Shown piece by piece: positions 32,293 through 40,707 of a stretch of 43,681 bases of DNA. A program made the position numbers and the translations under genes. This stretch comes from an uncultured Clostridia bacterium (lineage in GTDB: Bacteria; Bacillota_I; Bacilli_A; RF39; UBA660): NCBI GenBank assembly GCA_947304495.1, contig CAMZBG010000005.1, forward strand, positions 1 to 43,681, given 5' to 3'. The notes under the pieces are model-generated. The model did no database searches and was not told the origin of the DNA. It worked only from the letters and a program-made list of their open reading frames with translations. Each line of letters begins with the position of its first letter. Positions within the stretch are counted from its first letter, which is position 1.

Positions 32293-33783
32293 TTAGCTAT
32301 CAAGTTCTGCTTGTAAATCATGTATTTTTTGTCTTAATTCGCTATTTTCTATTTCTAAATCATTGATTCTATCTCGATAATTATTTCTTTCTTCATTATT
32401 TTTTTCTATTTCTTTTAAATAATTAGTCCAATTATTCTTTAATTTATCGATATTAGATTTAGTGGTATATACATTTACTTCTTCGATGCTATCACTAATA
32501 GGAATAATTTGTTTTTTATTAGCATTTTTGATGAATTCTCTAGCAATTTTGGTAGGATTTTTGCAATATGTCCAAGCAGAAATTTCACTTTGTTCATTAT
32601 AGTTATCTTCGATGTAACAATATTTATTTATAGAATATTCTATTTTTACATTATTATTATCTGATATTACATAATTAATATTATAATTACCATGTTGATG
32701 AATTAGCATATTATCTTTCATATCATATTCTTTAGTAACTACTTTAAGCATTGATTTATCATTATCTATGATGTCAAAAGAAAGAGTACCAATAAAGATT
32801 AAACCACAGCCGATACCAAATGTTAATAATGAAATTAGAAAACTCCAGATCATCTTTTTCTTATCATTTTTTCTATTAAATACAAAATTCAATATTAATA
32901 ATAAAATAATGATTGCTATCGATGCTGATGAAGAAATAGCTACAAGTAAGCCTATAAAGAAGAATCCTGTTTTATAAAGTAGAAAAGAGATAACAAATGA
33001 ACCAAGTAAACATATTAAAATAAAGGCAACAAATAAACCAAACATTAATAAGAAAAATTTAATTACACCGATTATAAATTTAAATAAAGAATTTATAAAT
33101 CGATATTCACTATGTTTAGGATCTCTTATGATTATTTTATTTTTTTCTTGATTTGGATATTCTAACTTATCATTTTTAGATTTTTCTATTCCTAATTCAT
33201 TATCTTCTTGTTCATTATCTTTTTTTATTTTTTCATAATAGTCTAAATATCTGGTTTTAAATATATGGGTTATAATGATGATACAGATAATTAATAAAGC
33301 AGCAATTAGTATAGAATCTAAGAAATTAACGACAAAGTAGTAAGCTTTATATGGTAGAAAACCAATAAGATTTTTTAATATTTGTCCTAAAAATACATAG
33401 AAGATTATCGATAATAGAAATAATACACCAGCGATAACAAATTGTTCAAATAAGCATTTAATTTTACTTTTAGCATTCATATTACTAAACAAGTTGACTG
33501 TATTGGTAATAAAGTTTAAAAAGTCATCAACGATATTGTTTAATTTATTTTTGCTTTCCTCCTCACCTTTTACTTCCTTAATATCTTTATGTAATAAATC
33601 ATCTATATTTACATTAAATTTATCACATAAAGCAATTATTTTATCCATTTCTGGATAAGCAACAGCAGATTCCCATTTAGAAATTGCTTGTCTAGATACA
33701 CCAAGTTCATCAGCTAGTTGTTCTTGTGAAAGATTATTTTCTTTTCTAATTCTTTTTAAATTTTCAGAAAATTGATTATTCAC
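32293..33783 (-). CDS. Membrane XRE-family regulator with C-terminal coiled coil
   Basis: A 496-residue protein. The start is GTG 33783, 8-9 nt after AAGGAGGG; the in-frame ATG 33807 would place that site inside the gene. The N-terminal helix-turn-helix is NLKRIRKENNLSQEQLADELGVSRQAISKWESAVAYPEMDKI. Several membrane helices follow in two groups (about 110-190 and 250-345), then an extracytoplasmic or cytoplasmic domain with Cys pairs, and a C-terminal heptad-repeat coiled coil (NDLEIENSELRQKIHDLQAEL). A membrane-bound one-component regulator is the simplest reading; signal unknown. Confidence 0.8.
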   Translation of the reverse strand: MNNQFSENLKRIRKENNLSQEQLADELGVSRQAISKWESAVAYPEMDKIIALCDKFNVNIDDLLHKDIKEVKGEEESKNKLNNIVDDFLNFITNTVNLFSNMNAKSKIKCLFEQFVIAGVLFLLSIIFYVFLGQILKNLIGFLPYKAYYFVVNFLDSILIAALLIICIIIITHIFKTRYLDYYEKIKKDNEQEDNELGIEKSKNDKLEYPNQEKNKIIIRDPKHSEYRFINSLFKFIIGVIKFFLLMFGLFVAFILICLLGSFVISFLLYKTGFFFIGLLVAISSSASIAIIILLLILNFVFNRKNDKKKMIWSFLISLLTFGIGCGLIFIGTLSFDIIDNDKSMLKVVTKEYDMKDNMLIHQHGNYNINYVISDNNNVKIEYSINKYCYIEDNYNEQSEISAWTYCKNPTKIAREFIKNANKKQIIPISDSIEEVNVYTTKSNIDKLKNNWTNYLKEIEKNNEERNNYRDRINDLEIENSELRQKIHDLQAELDS

Positions 33784-33807
33784 ATTTTCCCTCCTTTTCG
33801 TAATCAT

Positions 33808-33880
33808 TGTATAATTTCTACCGGTTGCATTCTACCACTTTTAAGTTGTTTTTTGTAGAATATTAGTTGCATTTAATATT
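33808..33880 (-). promoter_or_regulatory. Repeat-rich control region of the membrane XRE gene
   Basis: Three copies of TTCTAC/GTAGAA and two of GTTGCAT lie within 50 bp: ATTCTAC and GTAGAAT form an inverted repeat about 20 bp apart, and two AATGCAAC sit beside them. A TAGAAT -10-like element is embedded. The arrangement suggests binding sites for a dimeric regulator, possibly the XRE protein itself. Confidence 0.35.
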
Positions 33881-33888
33881 ATATCATG

Positions 33889-33911
33889 AAAAAAGCAGAT
33901 TTTCATCTGCT
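33889..33911 (-). terminator. Terminator of the DUF1848 gene
   Basis: AGCAGAT (33894-33900), 4-nt loop, ATCTGCT (33905-33911), then T5 on the minus strand. Confidence 0.75.
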
Positions 33912-33929
33912 CTAGATATTTTAATATTG

Positions 33930-34832
33930 CTAATTACTTTTTCTAATTTTTATTTCATCATCAGGTGATAATTCGCCTATTAATAATGATGATTTTGGAT
34001 TATGTTTATGGTAATTATCATGTACTTGTTTTTCATCATAGTTGGCATAACAATATTTGCAAAAGTGTTTGCAAGAATTATATACACCAATATCGACCAT
34101 TTCGATACATTGACAAGGAACGTTTTTTCTGGCTTTCCATTTTTTATATATTTTACCAGTCAATTTAAAGGCTAATTCCTTAGACATACATTCATCTTTA
34201 ATAAAACCATATTCGGTTAAGTCACGAACTTCTGCACAAGTATGGACAACTATATGATGTTTTTTAGCACTTTCAGAAAAGCTTGTGCCAATTACTTTAT
34301 AATCATTTTCGGTTAAAGTTTTATAATTTAGTACTTGATAATTATTTCTTACATTTTTATAATCATCAATAAATGATATTAAAATCTTTTCAACATAGCC
34401 ATCTAATAAACGACATAATTTATCAAAGGCTTTTACATGATATTCTAAAGTATATTCATTATTAATGAAGACTGGATCATATCTTATTACGATATTTTCT
34501 TTACCAATTAGTGTAGATATTTTCTTTATAGCTTCGATAATATTTTTCTTAGAAGGAACATTTGGTTCGATATTCTTCTTATATGGTGTTAAAGTAACAT
34601 GAAAATATACTTTCTTATTTATATCTTTTAATTTATCTAAAATTGGTATAGGGTTTTTGGTACAGAAGAATAACAAATCAACATCATCCATCATGATTCT
34701 ACTTACTGTTTTGGGATAAAAAGGATTTCTAACATCAACAAATCCTTCTTTTAATCTATTCATCAACCAATCAGAATAAAATGCTACTACATCAGTTCTA
34801 CCACTTATATTCAATATCACTTTATTATCCAA
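33930..34832 (-). CDS. DUF1848 radical-SAM-like protein
   Basis: A 300-residue protein of the DUF1848 family. The start region ILNISGRTDVVAFYSDWLMNRL matches the usual M-I-I-S-A-S-R-R-T-D-I-P-A-F-Y start; FCTKNPIPIL and HVTLTPY are typical, and the C-terminal Cys cluster CQCIEMVDIGVYNSCKHFCKYCYAN (about 250-274) would bind one or more iron-sulfur clusters. Function is unknown. The first codon is unclear: TTG 34832 is only 2 nt from AAGGAGG, GTG 34820 aligns with the family start but is 14 nt away. Confidence 0.85.
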   Translation of the reverse strand: MDNKVILNISGRTDVVAFYSDWLMNRLKEGFVDVRNPFYPKTVSRIMMDDVDLLFFCTKNPIPILDKLKDINKKVYFHVTLTPYKKNIEPNVPSKKNIIEAIKKISTLIGKENIVIRYDPVFINNEYTLEYHVKAFDKLCRLLDGYVEKILISFIDDYKNVRNNYQVLNYKTLTENDYKVIGTSFSESAKKHHIVVHTCAEVRDLTEYGFIKDECMSKELAFKLTGKIYKKWKARKNVPCQCIEMVDIGVYNSCKHFCKYCYANYDEKQVHDNYHKHNPKSSLLIGELSPDDEIKIRKSN

Positions 34833-34845
34833 TACCTCCTTAGTT

Positions 34846-35051
34846 TTATTTTTTAGTATTCAAAATCATAATTTCATTTTCCACTTCTTTATCTTCACTA
34901 CTTCCTAGACAACCAACAATCCTGTATCACTATTGTATTTCATTGGTGGTTGTTTAAAAATACTCCAATCCATTAAATAATAATTGAAAAATATTATTTA
35001 TATTTTCATTTGTTATATAATAAAAGAGAAAACTTTCTATATCTGTTTCCA
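34846..35051 (-). pseudogene. Remnant of a small gene with two frameshifts
   Basis: Three consecutive reading frames carry coding-like peptide: VETDIESFLFYYITNENI and on to LLFNGLEYF, then KQPPMKYNSDTGLLV, then GCLGSSEDKEVENEIMIL ending at TAA. The first shift coincides with a run of five T (TATTTTTAAA), the second lies near GGTTGTCTAGG. Together they would give a protein of about 70 residues. No family recognised. It could be chance in AT-rich DNA; the continuity of the three frames and the polar, unskewed composition are the only support. Confidence 0.35.
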
Positions 35052-35077
35052 CTAAAAATATTCAAAATTATTGACAA

Positions 35078-35896
35078 TTAATATGGCAAAAATCGGTGAT
35101 TATTATCTGTACTTTGATTTCTACTTTTAATTAATATACTATATTCTTCTCCCAAATCTATTCCTTTTTTGGCTAAATCAAATAATTTTTTGACTTTTTC
35201 AAATCGTTCTAAATATGGACTACTAACATCTGAAATTGCATCTAAATATATAGCAATAAATTCAGGTTCTGGTATTTCGTATCCAGAATATGATTCTCTA
35301 TATTGTTCATCAGTATAAACTCTATATACTTTTGATGTTTGTACTTGTGCTAGACCATTCACATCATGATAAAACTTTCTTATTTTTTCAATAGTAAGAT
35401 GATATAAATGAATAAAGTTTGGAGAATTATCGGCAGCACATTTTTCTAGTTTTTCCATTCTATTACTAATTATAGAAATGTATTCTTTAACAGTTTCACT
35501 ATCAAGTCTTGGTAAAGGTTCTTTATACTTGCTAATTGCATATTGCTGTAATGCATTTAATTGTCCTGTTCTATCAAATATAATCCTTGATGTTCCAATA
35601 ATAGATAACCAAGCAGCATTTCTAGAATTATATCCATTATCTACTGATAAATATAAATCTGATATTGGTTTTTCAAAATATTCTATTTTAATTCCAGAAC
35701 TATATTTTACACCTCTAATTAAATGTTTAGTATCGGAATTATCAAATACTATGTGTAAATCTATGTCTGAATTTTCATTGTTTAATCCAGTTAGATAACT
35801 ACCATAAAAATAGCAACCTAAAACATGAGCATTTTCAAAATACTTCATTTCTGATATAAAATCAAATATAACTTTGTTAACATCTATACTTTCCAT
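35078..35896 (-). CDS. Nucleotidyltransferase-domain protein
   Basis: A 272-residue protein with an N-terminal nucleotidyltransferase domain: GCYFYGSYLTGLNNENSDIDLHIVF (about 27-51) contains the G-S and D-x-D of the catalytic site. The middle and C-terminal parts are helical and resemble substrate-binding regions of ANT-type enzymes or of stand-alone transferases. It may modify a small molecule (for example an aminoglycoside) or a partner protein; the target is unknown. A G-rich ribosome site precedes ATG. It lies at the start of the accessory region. Confidence 0.8.
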   Translation of the reverse strand: MESIDVNKVIFDFISEMKYFENAHVLGCYFYGSYLTGLNNENSDIDLHIVFDNSDTKHLIRGVKYSSGIKIEYFEKPISDLYLSVDNGYNSRNAAWLSIIGTSRIIFDRTGQLNALQQYAISKYKEPLPRLDSETVKEYISIISNRMEKLEKCAADNSPNFIHLYHLTIEKIRKFYHDVNGLAQVQTSKVYRVYTDEQYRESYSGYEIPEPEFIAIYLDAISDVSSPYLERFEKVKKLFDLAKKGIDLGEEYSILIKSRNQSTDNNHRFLPY

Positions 35897-35979
35897 ATTT
35901 GTTATCCCCCATATTGAATAGCATTATAGCATAAAGATTCGATAATTAATGTCATTTTGGCATTTATAACTCATTTATG

Positions 35980-36657
35980 TTATATATTCTCCTCACATAT
36001 AGTGCTATTTTTATATTTTTTCTTACTGAAACAAACGGCCTTATTATTACCACCAACAACCATTTGTAGAAAATCTCTTATACTGTGTTCACTATCTATT
36101 AAGTAAAAATCAATATCAGCATTTTCGGCACCAGCCTTATCTCTTGCAATACTGTCACCTATCATTATACAATCTTTCTTATCTGTACCACCAATGGCTA
36201 ATTCAAATGCTTCTATATCAGGTTTCATAGCATCTTCGCCGGCAACTATTTTATCTACATAATCATACAACCCTGTTCTTTTTAATCTAGGTATTTGTGT
36301 TCCACTAAACCAACTGGTAATAATTACTATTTCTTTACCATTTGCTTTTAAATATTCAAATAATTCAATAACGCCGTCGACAACTTCATCCTTTATTGTT
36401 TCTGCATTATGAATCATCCAACCGCTAATAGCTTCTTCACTAATAGTAAATCCTTTAATTTTAAAAAATTCACTTAATGTCTTAAAATCATACTTAGGAA
36501 ATTTTAGTTCATATTCATCTATGATAGATTGTTTTTGTTTAAAAAATTCTTCTTGTTCTTCCAATGGAATTCTCTTTTTTAAGTAGTCATCTTCTTTAGA
36601 CCAATCTGGAATTAATAAAGTATAGTCTAAATCAAATATATATTTTATGTAGTTCAT
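35980..36657 (-). CDS. HAD-superfamily phosphatase
   Basis: A 225-residue HAD hydrolase of subfamily I: motif I FDLDYTLLIPD (about 8-18), motif II VIITSWFSG, motif III Lys near AGEDAMKPD, motif IV MIGDSIARDKAGAENA. The cap (about 20-95) is helical, as in YjjG/phosphoglycolate-type enzymes. Substrate unknown. GAGGCG precedes ATG. No close functional partner is evident. Confidence 0.88.
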   Translation of the reverse strand: MNYIKYIFDLDYTLLIPDWSKEDDYLKKRIPLEEQEEFFKQKQSIIDEYELKFPKYDFKTLSEFFKIKGFTISEEAISGWMIHNAETIKDEVVDGVIELFEYLKANGKEIVIITSWFSGTQIPRLKRTGLYDYVDKIVAGEDAMKPDIEAFELAIGGTDKKDCIMIGDSIARDKAGAENADIDFYLIDSEHSIRDFLQMVVGGNNKAVCFSKKKYKNSTICEENI

Positions 36658-36725
36658 AGTCGCCTCGTTTCTGATAAATTATTATATATCATGATTATCA
36701 TTTAAACAACTAATATCAGTAAAAA

Positions 36726-36749
36726 CTTAGCTAAAATTTATCTAAATGC
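36726..36749. repeat. Weak tandem repeat pair of the cassette family
   Basis: CTTAGCTAAAA followed by TTTATCTAAA, an imperfect pair with an 11-bp period, related to the GTATCTAAA pairs at 39.0-42.1 kb but without a SEC-C segment beside it. It lies in the 232-bp gap between the HAD gene and the ferredoxin gene. Confidence 0.35.
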
Positions 36750-36792
36750 TGCTTTTGAAGTAAAATTGCTAATATATGGCCATATTTCAATT

Positions 36793-36893
36793 TCATTTAA
36801 CATATTTCTTTTTTTTAATACAACCTGTTATTACAAAAACAATAGTTACTACCAATAGTATACTGAGTGAATTATTTTCATTGATTTTTTTAT
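36793..36893. other. Gene-poor gap with a short hydrophobic open stretch
   Basis: On the minus strand about 32 codons read open without ATG: INENNSLSILLVVTIV then FVITGCIKKKKYVK and TGA. This has the shape of a C-terminal membrane anchor with basic tail or of a lipoprotein leader. It has no ribosome site, so it is probably a gene remnant. Confidence 0.25.
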
Positions 36894-37492
36894 GCTAATA
36901 TTTTATTTATTTTTTCTATAAACTCTTCTTTTTGTTCTGTATTATAATATCCATCAACTTTTCCTAAGTAATTTTTATTTTTAAAGATTAGTAATGATGG
37001 TAAATCTGTTACATTGTACTTTTCTTTTATATTTTTTCCTGATTCAACTTTATAAAATAATGTATCCTTAGGCATATTAGAAGTTATATCTTTAATGGGA
37101 ATTGATTTTAATAGACACTGTATTGAATCATCTTCATAGCACTCAACTAAAGTTATTCCATTGCCCATTTTTTTATCTAAATCATCTTCTTCAGCTATAA
37201 AAAATTCTGATAATGGAGCAGCTCCATATCGATCGACAAATAAATCTTTTGTTGTTCTTGGATCTTGTTCTATCTCTTCTTTCTTTTTTTTGTATTCTTC
37301 TTCAGTATGTGCTACTGAAATTGCCCCAATTGGACAGTTTCTTTCACACTCACCACAAGAAATACATTTATCGTTATCTATTTTTATAGTTTCATTTTCT
37401 TCATCCCACGATAATGCCCCTGTTGGGCACACTTCAATTCCACTACATTCTTTTGCATTATCACATATTTTAAAATTTATTAATACTGCCAT
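36890..37492 (-). CDS. Ferredoxin fused to thioredoxin-like domain
   Basis: A 200-residue fusion. N-terminal ferredoxin (1-65): an irregular first cluster motif CDNAKECSGIEVCP and a canonical second one CISCGECERNCP, so at least one [4Fe-4S] cluster is likely. After a charged linker the C-terminal half (about 105-200) looks like a thioredoxin fold: a strand LVECYEDDS, LFYKVES, NVTDLPSLLIFKNKNYLGKVDGYY with the cis-Pro position. The CxxC redox motif is absent (DDSIQC instead), so it is probably not an oxidoreductase by itself. It begins one base after the cysteine desulfurase stop with AAGGAG inside that gene. Confidence 0.82.
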   Translation of the reverse strand: MAVLINFKICDNAKECSGIEVCPTGALSWDEENETIKIDNDKCISCGECERNCPIGAISVAHTEEEYKKKKEEIEQDPRTTKDLFVDRYGAAPLSEFFIAEEDDLDKKMGNGITLVECYEDDSIQCLLKSIPIKDITSNMPKDTLFYKVESGKNIKEKYNVTDLPSLLIFKNKNYLGKVDGYYNTEQKEEFIEKINKILA

Positions 37493-37493
37493 A

Positions 37494-38633
37494 CTATTTT
37501 CTCCTTCTTATCATATTAACTATATTTATTAACCTTTTAATAAATTCGTCTATTTCTTCTTTTGTATTATATTGGCCTAAGCTTACTCTAATTGGACTAT
37601 AATTATCTAAATCTGCATTGCATGCCGTTAATACGTGTGATGGTAATGCTATTTCTGAATTACATGCAGATCCTGTTGAAACGAAAATATTAAACGATTC
37701 TAGAACTAACATCAATTCATCAGCTTTTACTCCTTTAAATGCAACACTTGAAGTATTTGGAGTTCTATTTTCCAAATCACCATAGATTATTACATCTTCA
37801 ATATTCTTCTTTATTTCATTTTCCATATAATTTCTTAAATTTTCAATTTCTTTTTCTTTATTAAAATTGTCATCAAAGATTAGCTCCGCTGCTTTACCAA
37901 GTCCTATGATATATGGAACATTTTCTGTTCCACCTCTTCTATTCTTCTCTTGATGGCCAAAGATTAGTGGAGTAAATCTTTCACTGTCTTTTATATATAG
38001 CACACCAATCCCTTTTGGGGCATTAATTTTATGACCTGATATTGATAACAAATCAACATCTAAGTCTACAACATCTATCTTTATTTTTCCTACAGCTTGT
38101 ACTGCATCACAATGAAATATAATTCCATTATCATGAGCTATTTTGGATATTTCTTTAATTGGATAAATATTACCAATCTCATTATTAGCCATCATTACAG
38201 ATATTAAACATGTATTATCAGTTATTGATTCTTTTAATTCATTTAAGTCTAATCTTCCATTATTATCAACATTTAAAAATGTTATACTGTATCCTTGTTT
38301 TTCCAAATAATTCATCATTTCCATTATTGAAGCATGCTCTACTTTAGTAGTTATAATATGCTTTTTATTTGGATTGATTTTTATTGAACTCATAATAGCT
38401 GTTACATTACTTTCACTACCACAACTTGTAAAAATAATGTTTTCAGGATTTGAATTCAATAATCTCGCTACATTATTTCTTGATTTATCAATTTCATCCT
38501 TAATATTTTTACCAAATGAATAAGTACTACTTGGATTACCATACTCTTCTTTTAAATATGGTAACATTGCATTAAAAACCTTTTCATCAATTTGAGTAGT
38601 AGCATTATTATCTAAATATATTTTTTGATTCAT
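37494..38633 (-). CDS. Cysteine desulfurase, NifS/IscS-like
   Basis: A 379-residue pyridoxal-phosphate enzyme that takes sulfur from cysteine for Fe-S clusters or thiolation. It has YLDNNATTQI at the start, SCGSESNVTAI, VEHASIME, HCDAVQAVGKI, the PLP-Lys in SISGHKINAPKGIG, RRGGTENVPYI, and the persulfide Cys in STGSACNS. ATG 38633 follows AGGAG by 9 nt; the TTG at 38642 would overlap that site. No IscU or SufU scaffold is nearby; the partner is the ferredoxin-thioredoxin-like protein. Possibly an accessory copy. Confidence 0.95.
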   Translation of the reverse strand: MNQKIYLDNNATTQIDEKVFNAMLPYLKEEYGNPSSTYSFGKNIKDEIDKSRNNVARLLNSNPENIIFTSCGSESNVTAIMSSIKINPNKKHIITTKVEHASIMEMMNYLEKQGYSITFLNVDNNGRLDLNELKESITDNTCLISVMMANNEIGNIYPIKEISKIAHDNGIIFHCDAVQAVGKIKIDVVDLDVDLLSISGHKINAPKGIGVLYIKDSERFTPLIFGHQEKNRRGGTENVPYIIGLGKAAELIFDDNFNKEKEIENLRNYMENEIKKNIEDVIIYGDLENRTPNTSSVAFKGVKADELMLVLESFNIFVSTGSACNSEIALPSHVLTACNADLDNYSPIRVSLGQYNTKEEIDEFIKRLINIVNMIRRRK

Positions 38634-38817
38634 AAAGTTCAACTCCTGTAATTATTATATCATATTTTTTACCAATACCACTTTCGAAGTGAACAAATGT
38701 GGTTCTTCCCTTATATTATAAGGCATTAAGCACATTTTTAAAAGTTGTCAAGTGTAGATAATGTGTAGATAGTACTGTAATTTTTACAATTTATACTATT
38801 TTTTAGCAAAGAAAAAA

Positions 38818-38852
38818 CTCGCGTTTTCCCTAATTTTATGGGGTTTTGCGAG
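38818..38852 (-). terminator. Terminator after SEC-C mini-gene 1
   Basis: CTCGC (38818-38822) pairs with GCGAG (38848-38852); inner GGG/CCC pairing is possible; six A on the plus strand (T on minus) follow. It starts 2 bases past the mini-gene stop. Confidence 0.7.
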
Positions 38853-38853
38853 A

Positions 38854-38922
38854 TTATTTACCACAACATTGCTTATATTTTTTACCACTGCCACATGGAC
38901 ATCTATCATCGTCCTTCTGCAT
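38854..38922 (-). CDS. SEC-C zinc-motif mini-protein
   Basis: A 22-residue ORF: MQKDDDR then CPCGSGKKYKQCCGK. The C-x-C-x(8)-C-C/H pattern is the SEC-C zinc finger found at the C-terminus of SecA and of other proteins. It has its own AGGAGG ribosome site with 8-nt spacing and a terminator directly after it, so it may be translated. Alternatively it is a 3' gene end left by integration; three related copies follow each neighbouring gene. Confidence 0.6.
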   Translation of the reverse strand: MQKDDDRCPCGSGKKYKQCCGK

Positions 38923-39017
38923 ACCATTATCCTCCTAAATTGGTCTTTTTTGGTCTTTTATCTTCCTAGATTTTCCTTCTTTTTCCGTGTATATTTTTTC
39001 TCAAGTTATCTAAAAAG

Positions 39018-39653
39018 TTATTTAAAAGTCTTATTTTTTTGATTTAGAATTTTATGTTTAACCATCTTTTTGCTATTAGTATCATAGCTATATTCTGAGA
39101 TTAATTCTTCAAATTTTCCTTTTTGATCATAAACTTCATATCCATATTTTTTTCTAAACTCTTTTCTTTCATCTTTATCCATTAATAATACTTCTAAGCC
39201 CTTATCCATATGTAAAATTCCATCTAAATGATCATATTCATGAGATAAAACTGTAGCTGGAAATCCTTCAATAGTTTTTTCTTTTTTTTTACCACTTAAA
39301 TCATAATATAATAATTGGATTTTATATGGTCTACATACAATTGCTGTATTATCCATACAGGATAAACATGCTTCCCAATATGTTGTTAATCCTTCACGAT
39401 TTGTTATTACAGGGTTAATTATAATTTCTGCTTCATTATATCCTTTTTCATCATATTTAGTATAATCAGAACATCTTACATATATAACTCTATTTTTATA
39501 TCCAAGTTGTATTGCAGCTATCGCAAATCCATTGCTTTCTAAAATATAATTTTCTAAATCTTTAAGTTCACTTGTTAAATCTTCTTTAAAATCTACCTCT
39601 TGACTAATTTGTCTTAAAAATTCAAGATTCTTATCTATTTTTTTTATTTCCAT
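39018..39653 (-). CDS. Peptide deformylase-like protein, divergent
   Basis: A 211-residue protein of the deformylase family, which removes the N-formyl group from new proteins. Motif 1 is GFAIAAIQ (42-49; usual GxGLAAxQ), motif 2 EACLS (94-98; usual EGCLS), motif 3 HEYDHLDG (138-145; the HExxH metal site). The metal ligands Cys96, His138, His142 and the catalytic Glu139 are kept, but two conserved Gly are Ala. It is probably a second enzyme besides a housekeeping copy and might tolerate deformylase inhibitors (inference). ATG 39653 has AGGAG 8 nt upstream. Its stop lies in the repeat pair of module 1. Confidence 0.85.
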   Translation of the reverse strand: MEIKKIDKNLEFLRQISQEVDFKEDLTSELKDLENYILESNGFAIAAIQLGYKNRVIYVRCSDYTKYDEKGYNEAEIIINPVITNREGLTTYWEACLSCMDNTAIVCRPYKIQLLYYDLSGKKKEKTIEGFPATVLSHEYDHLDGILHMDKGLEVLLMDKDERKEFRKKYGYEVYDQKGKFEELISEYSYDTNSKKMVKHKILNQKNKTFK

Positions 39654-39740
39654 ATTCACAGCTCCTATTACATATTATACCATATAAAAGGGAAATCTTA
39701 TCGATTTGCCCTCAAATTTTAACTGAATCATAACACTTCA

Positions 39741-39987
39741 GGGTATCTAAAAGGTATCTAATTCCTTAAACTATCTATTTTGTCCTTCCTCCATTTTTAT
39801 CAAATCGTTGGTATTACTATTTTCCACAGCACTGCTTATATTTCTTGCCGTGAGCCACATGGAAAGCAGAAAAATATTTCACTTTTTGTACGTCCTGATT
39901 CCATTAGATTCAATTAATTTTATATTGCTAAAAAAGATTCAAAAAACATTTATTTAGTATCTGAGGGTATCTAAAAAGGTATTTAAA
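39741..39987 (-). repeat. Cassette module 2 (two repeat pairs around decayed SEC-C segment)
   Basis: GGTATCTAAAA + GGTATCTAA at 39741-39761 (period 11), a broken SEC-C segment at 39817-39866, and GGTATCTAAAAA + GGTATTTAAAA at 39965-39987 (period 12). Gaps are about 55 bp on one side and 105 bp (PCG codons to repeat) on the other, the same as in module 3. It lies between the DUF4256 gene and the deformylase-like gene. Confidence 0.7.
39817..39866 (-). pseudogene. Decayed SEC-C segment
   Basis: Reads PCGS, then after one extra C (TCA-C-GGC) GKKYKQCCGK and TAG. The single inserted base breaks the frame, so no SEC-C motif can be made. The DNA after the stop (AGTAATACCAACGATTTGATA) matches that of copy 3. 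Confidence 0.65.
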
Positions 39988-40059
39988 AATTGCATTTTAT
40001 CTTGCTCGTAATATCAAAATATTCTATACATTTCTATAAATTGTAATTTGTCGTACCTA

Positions 40060-40590
40060 CTATATTTTTAATAAAACTCTAAACCCTCGATTTGAATAAT
40101 AAGATTCTGCTCCATTATGAAATATAAATGTTCTATTATACTTTTTATCTCCAAATAATGCTCCACCTAATTTTCTAATTTCTATTGGAGTTAATATCCA
40201 GCTTGTAGACTTCAAATCAAAATCTCCCAATGATTGAAGATATTTATATTCTTCTTCGTTTAGGATTTTCACTTTGTTAATTTTTGCCTCTGTCATAATA
40301 TCTGAATTTGGTTTATTATTTTTTCTACCATTTAAAGCATCTCTATCATAGCAAAGACTTCTTCTTCCAATTGGAGACTCTATTGAAGTATCACAATAAA
40401 TATATTTATCATCTATTTTGTCATACATTATAATATCAGGTTCTCCACCTGTTTCTTCCATATACCTTAAAGATGAAATTACCTCTCTTGTTAATCTTTT
40501 TTTTACATCATCCCACCTAATATCTTTATGCATATTTTTATTTTGGATAAATCTTTTTTCTAAAATTAATTTTATTTCATCATCACTCAT
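40060..40590 (-). CDS. DUF4256 protein
   Basis: A 176-residue protein of the DUF4256 family. Recognised by WDDVKKRL near the N-terminus, MEETGGEPDIIMYD, IYCDTSIESPIGRRSLCYDRDAL, LGDFDLKSTSWILTPIEIRKLGGALFGD and FIFHNGAESYYSNRGFR at the end. The family is widespread and its function is unknown; the conserved Asp, Arg and Tyr suggest an enzyme. ATG 40590 has GAGGAG 7 nt upstream; several in-frame ATGs further up are too close to that site. It has its own TATAAT promoter. Confidence 0.88.
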   Translation of the reverse strand: MSDDEIKLILEKRFIQNKNMHKDIRWDDVKKRLTREVISSLRYMEETGGEPDIIMYDKIDDKYIYCDTSIESPIGRRSLCYDRDALNGRKNNKPNSDIMTEAKINKVKILNEEEYKYLQSLGDFDLKSTSWILTPIEIRKLGGALFGDKKYNRTFIFHNGAESYYSNRGFRVLLKI

Positions 40591-40656
40591 ATTCATTCTC
40601 CTCATCAATTACTAATTTTCTTTGAACTTCATTATATAAGACTTTTATAAAAAAAT

Positions 40657-40692
40657 AAAAGACTATCCCAAAATATATCAGGATAATCTTTT
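40657..40692 (-). terminator. Terminator between module 3 and the DUF4256 gene
   Basis: AAAAGACTATCC (40657-40668) and GGATAATCTTTT (40681-40692) pair with one G-U on the minus strand, followed by a T-rich run. It ends transcription from the SDR unit. Confidence 0.7.
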
Positions 40693-40707
40693 GAATTTTA
40701 AATTCGA

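Larger units (their letters stand above)
38752..39027 (-). repeat. Cassette module 1 (repeat pairs around intact SEC-C mini-gene)
   Basis: Between the deformylase-like gene and the cysteine desulfurase gene. It contains GTTATCTAAAAA + GTTATTTAAAA at 39005-39027 (period 12, holding the stop of the deformylase-like gene), the SEC-C mini-gene (38854-38922), a terminator (38818-38852), and on the other side GTGTAGATAAT + GTGTAGATAGT (38752-38773, period 11, opposite orientation). Distance from the PCG codons to the first pair is about 107 bp. Confidence 0.7.
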
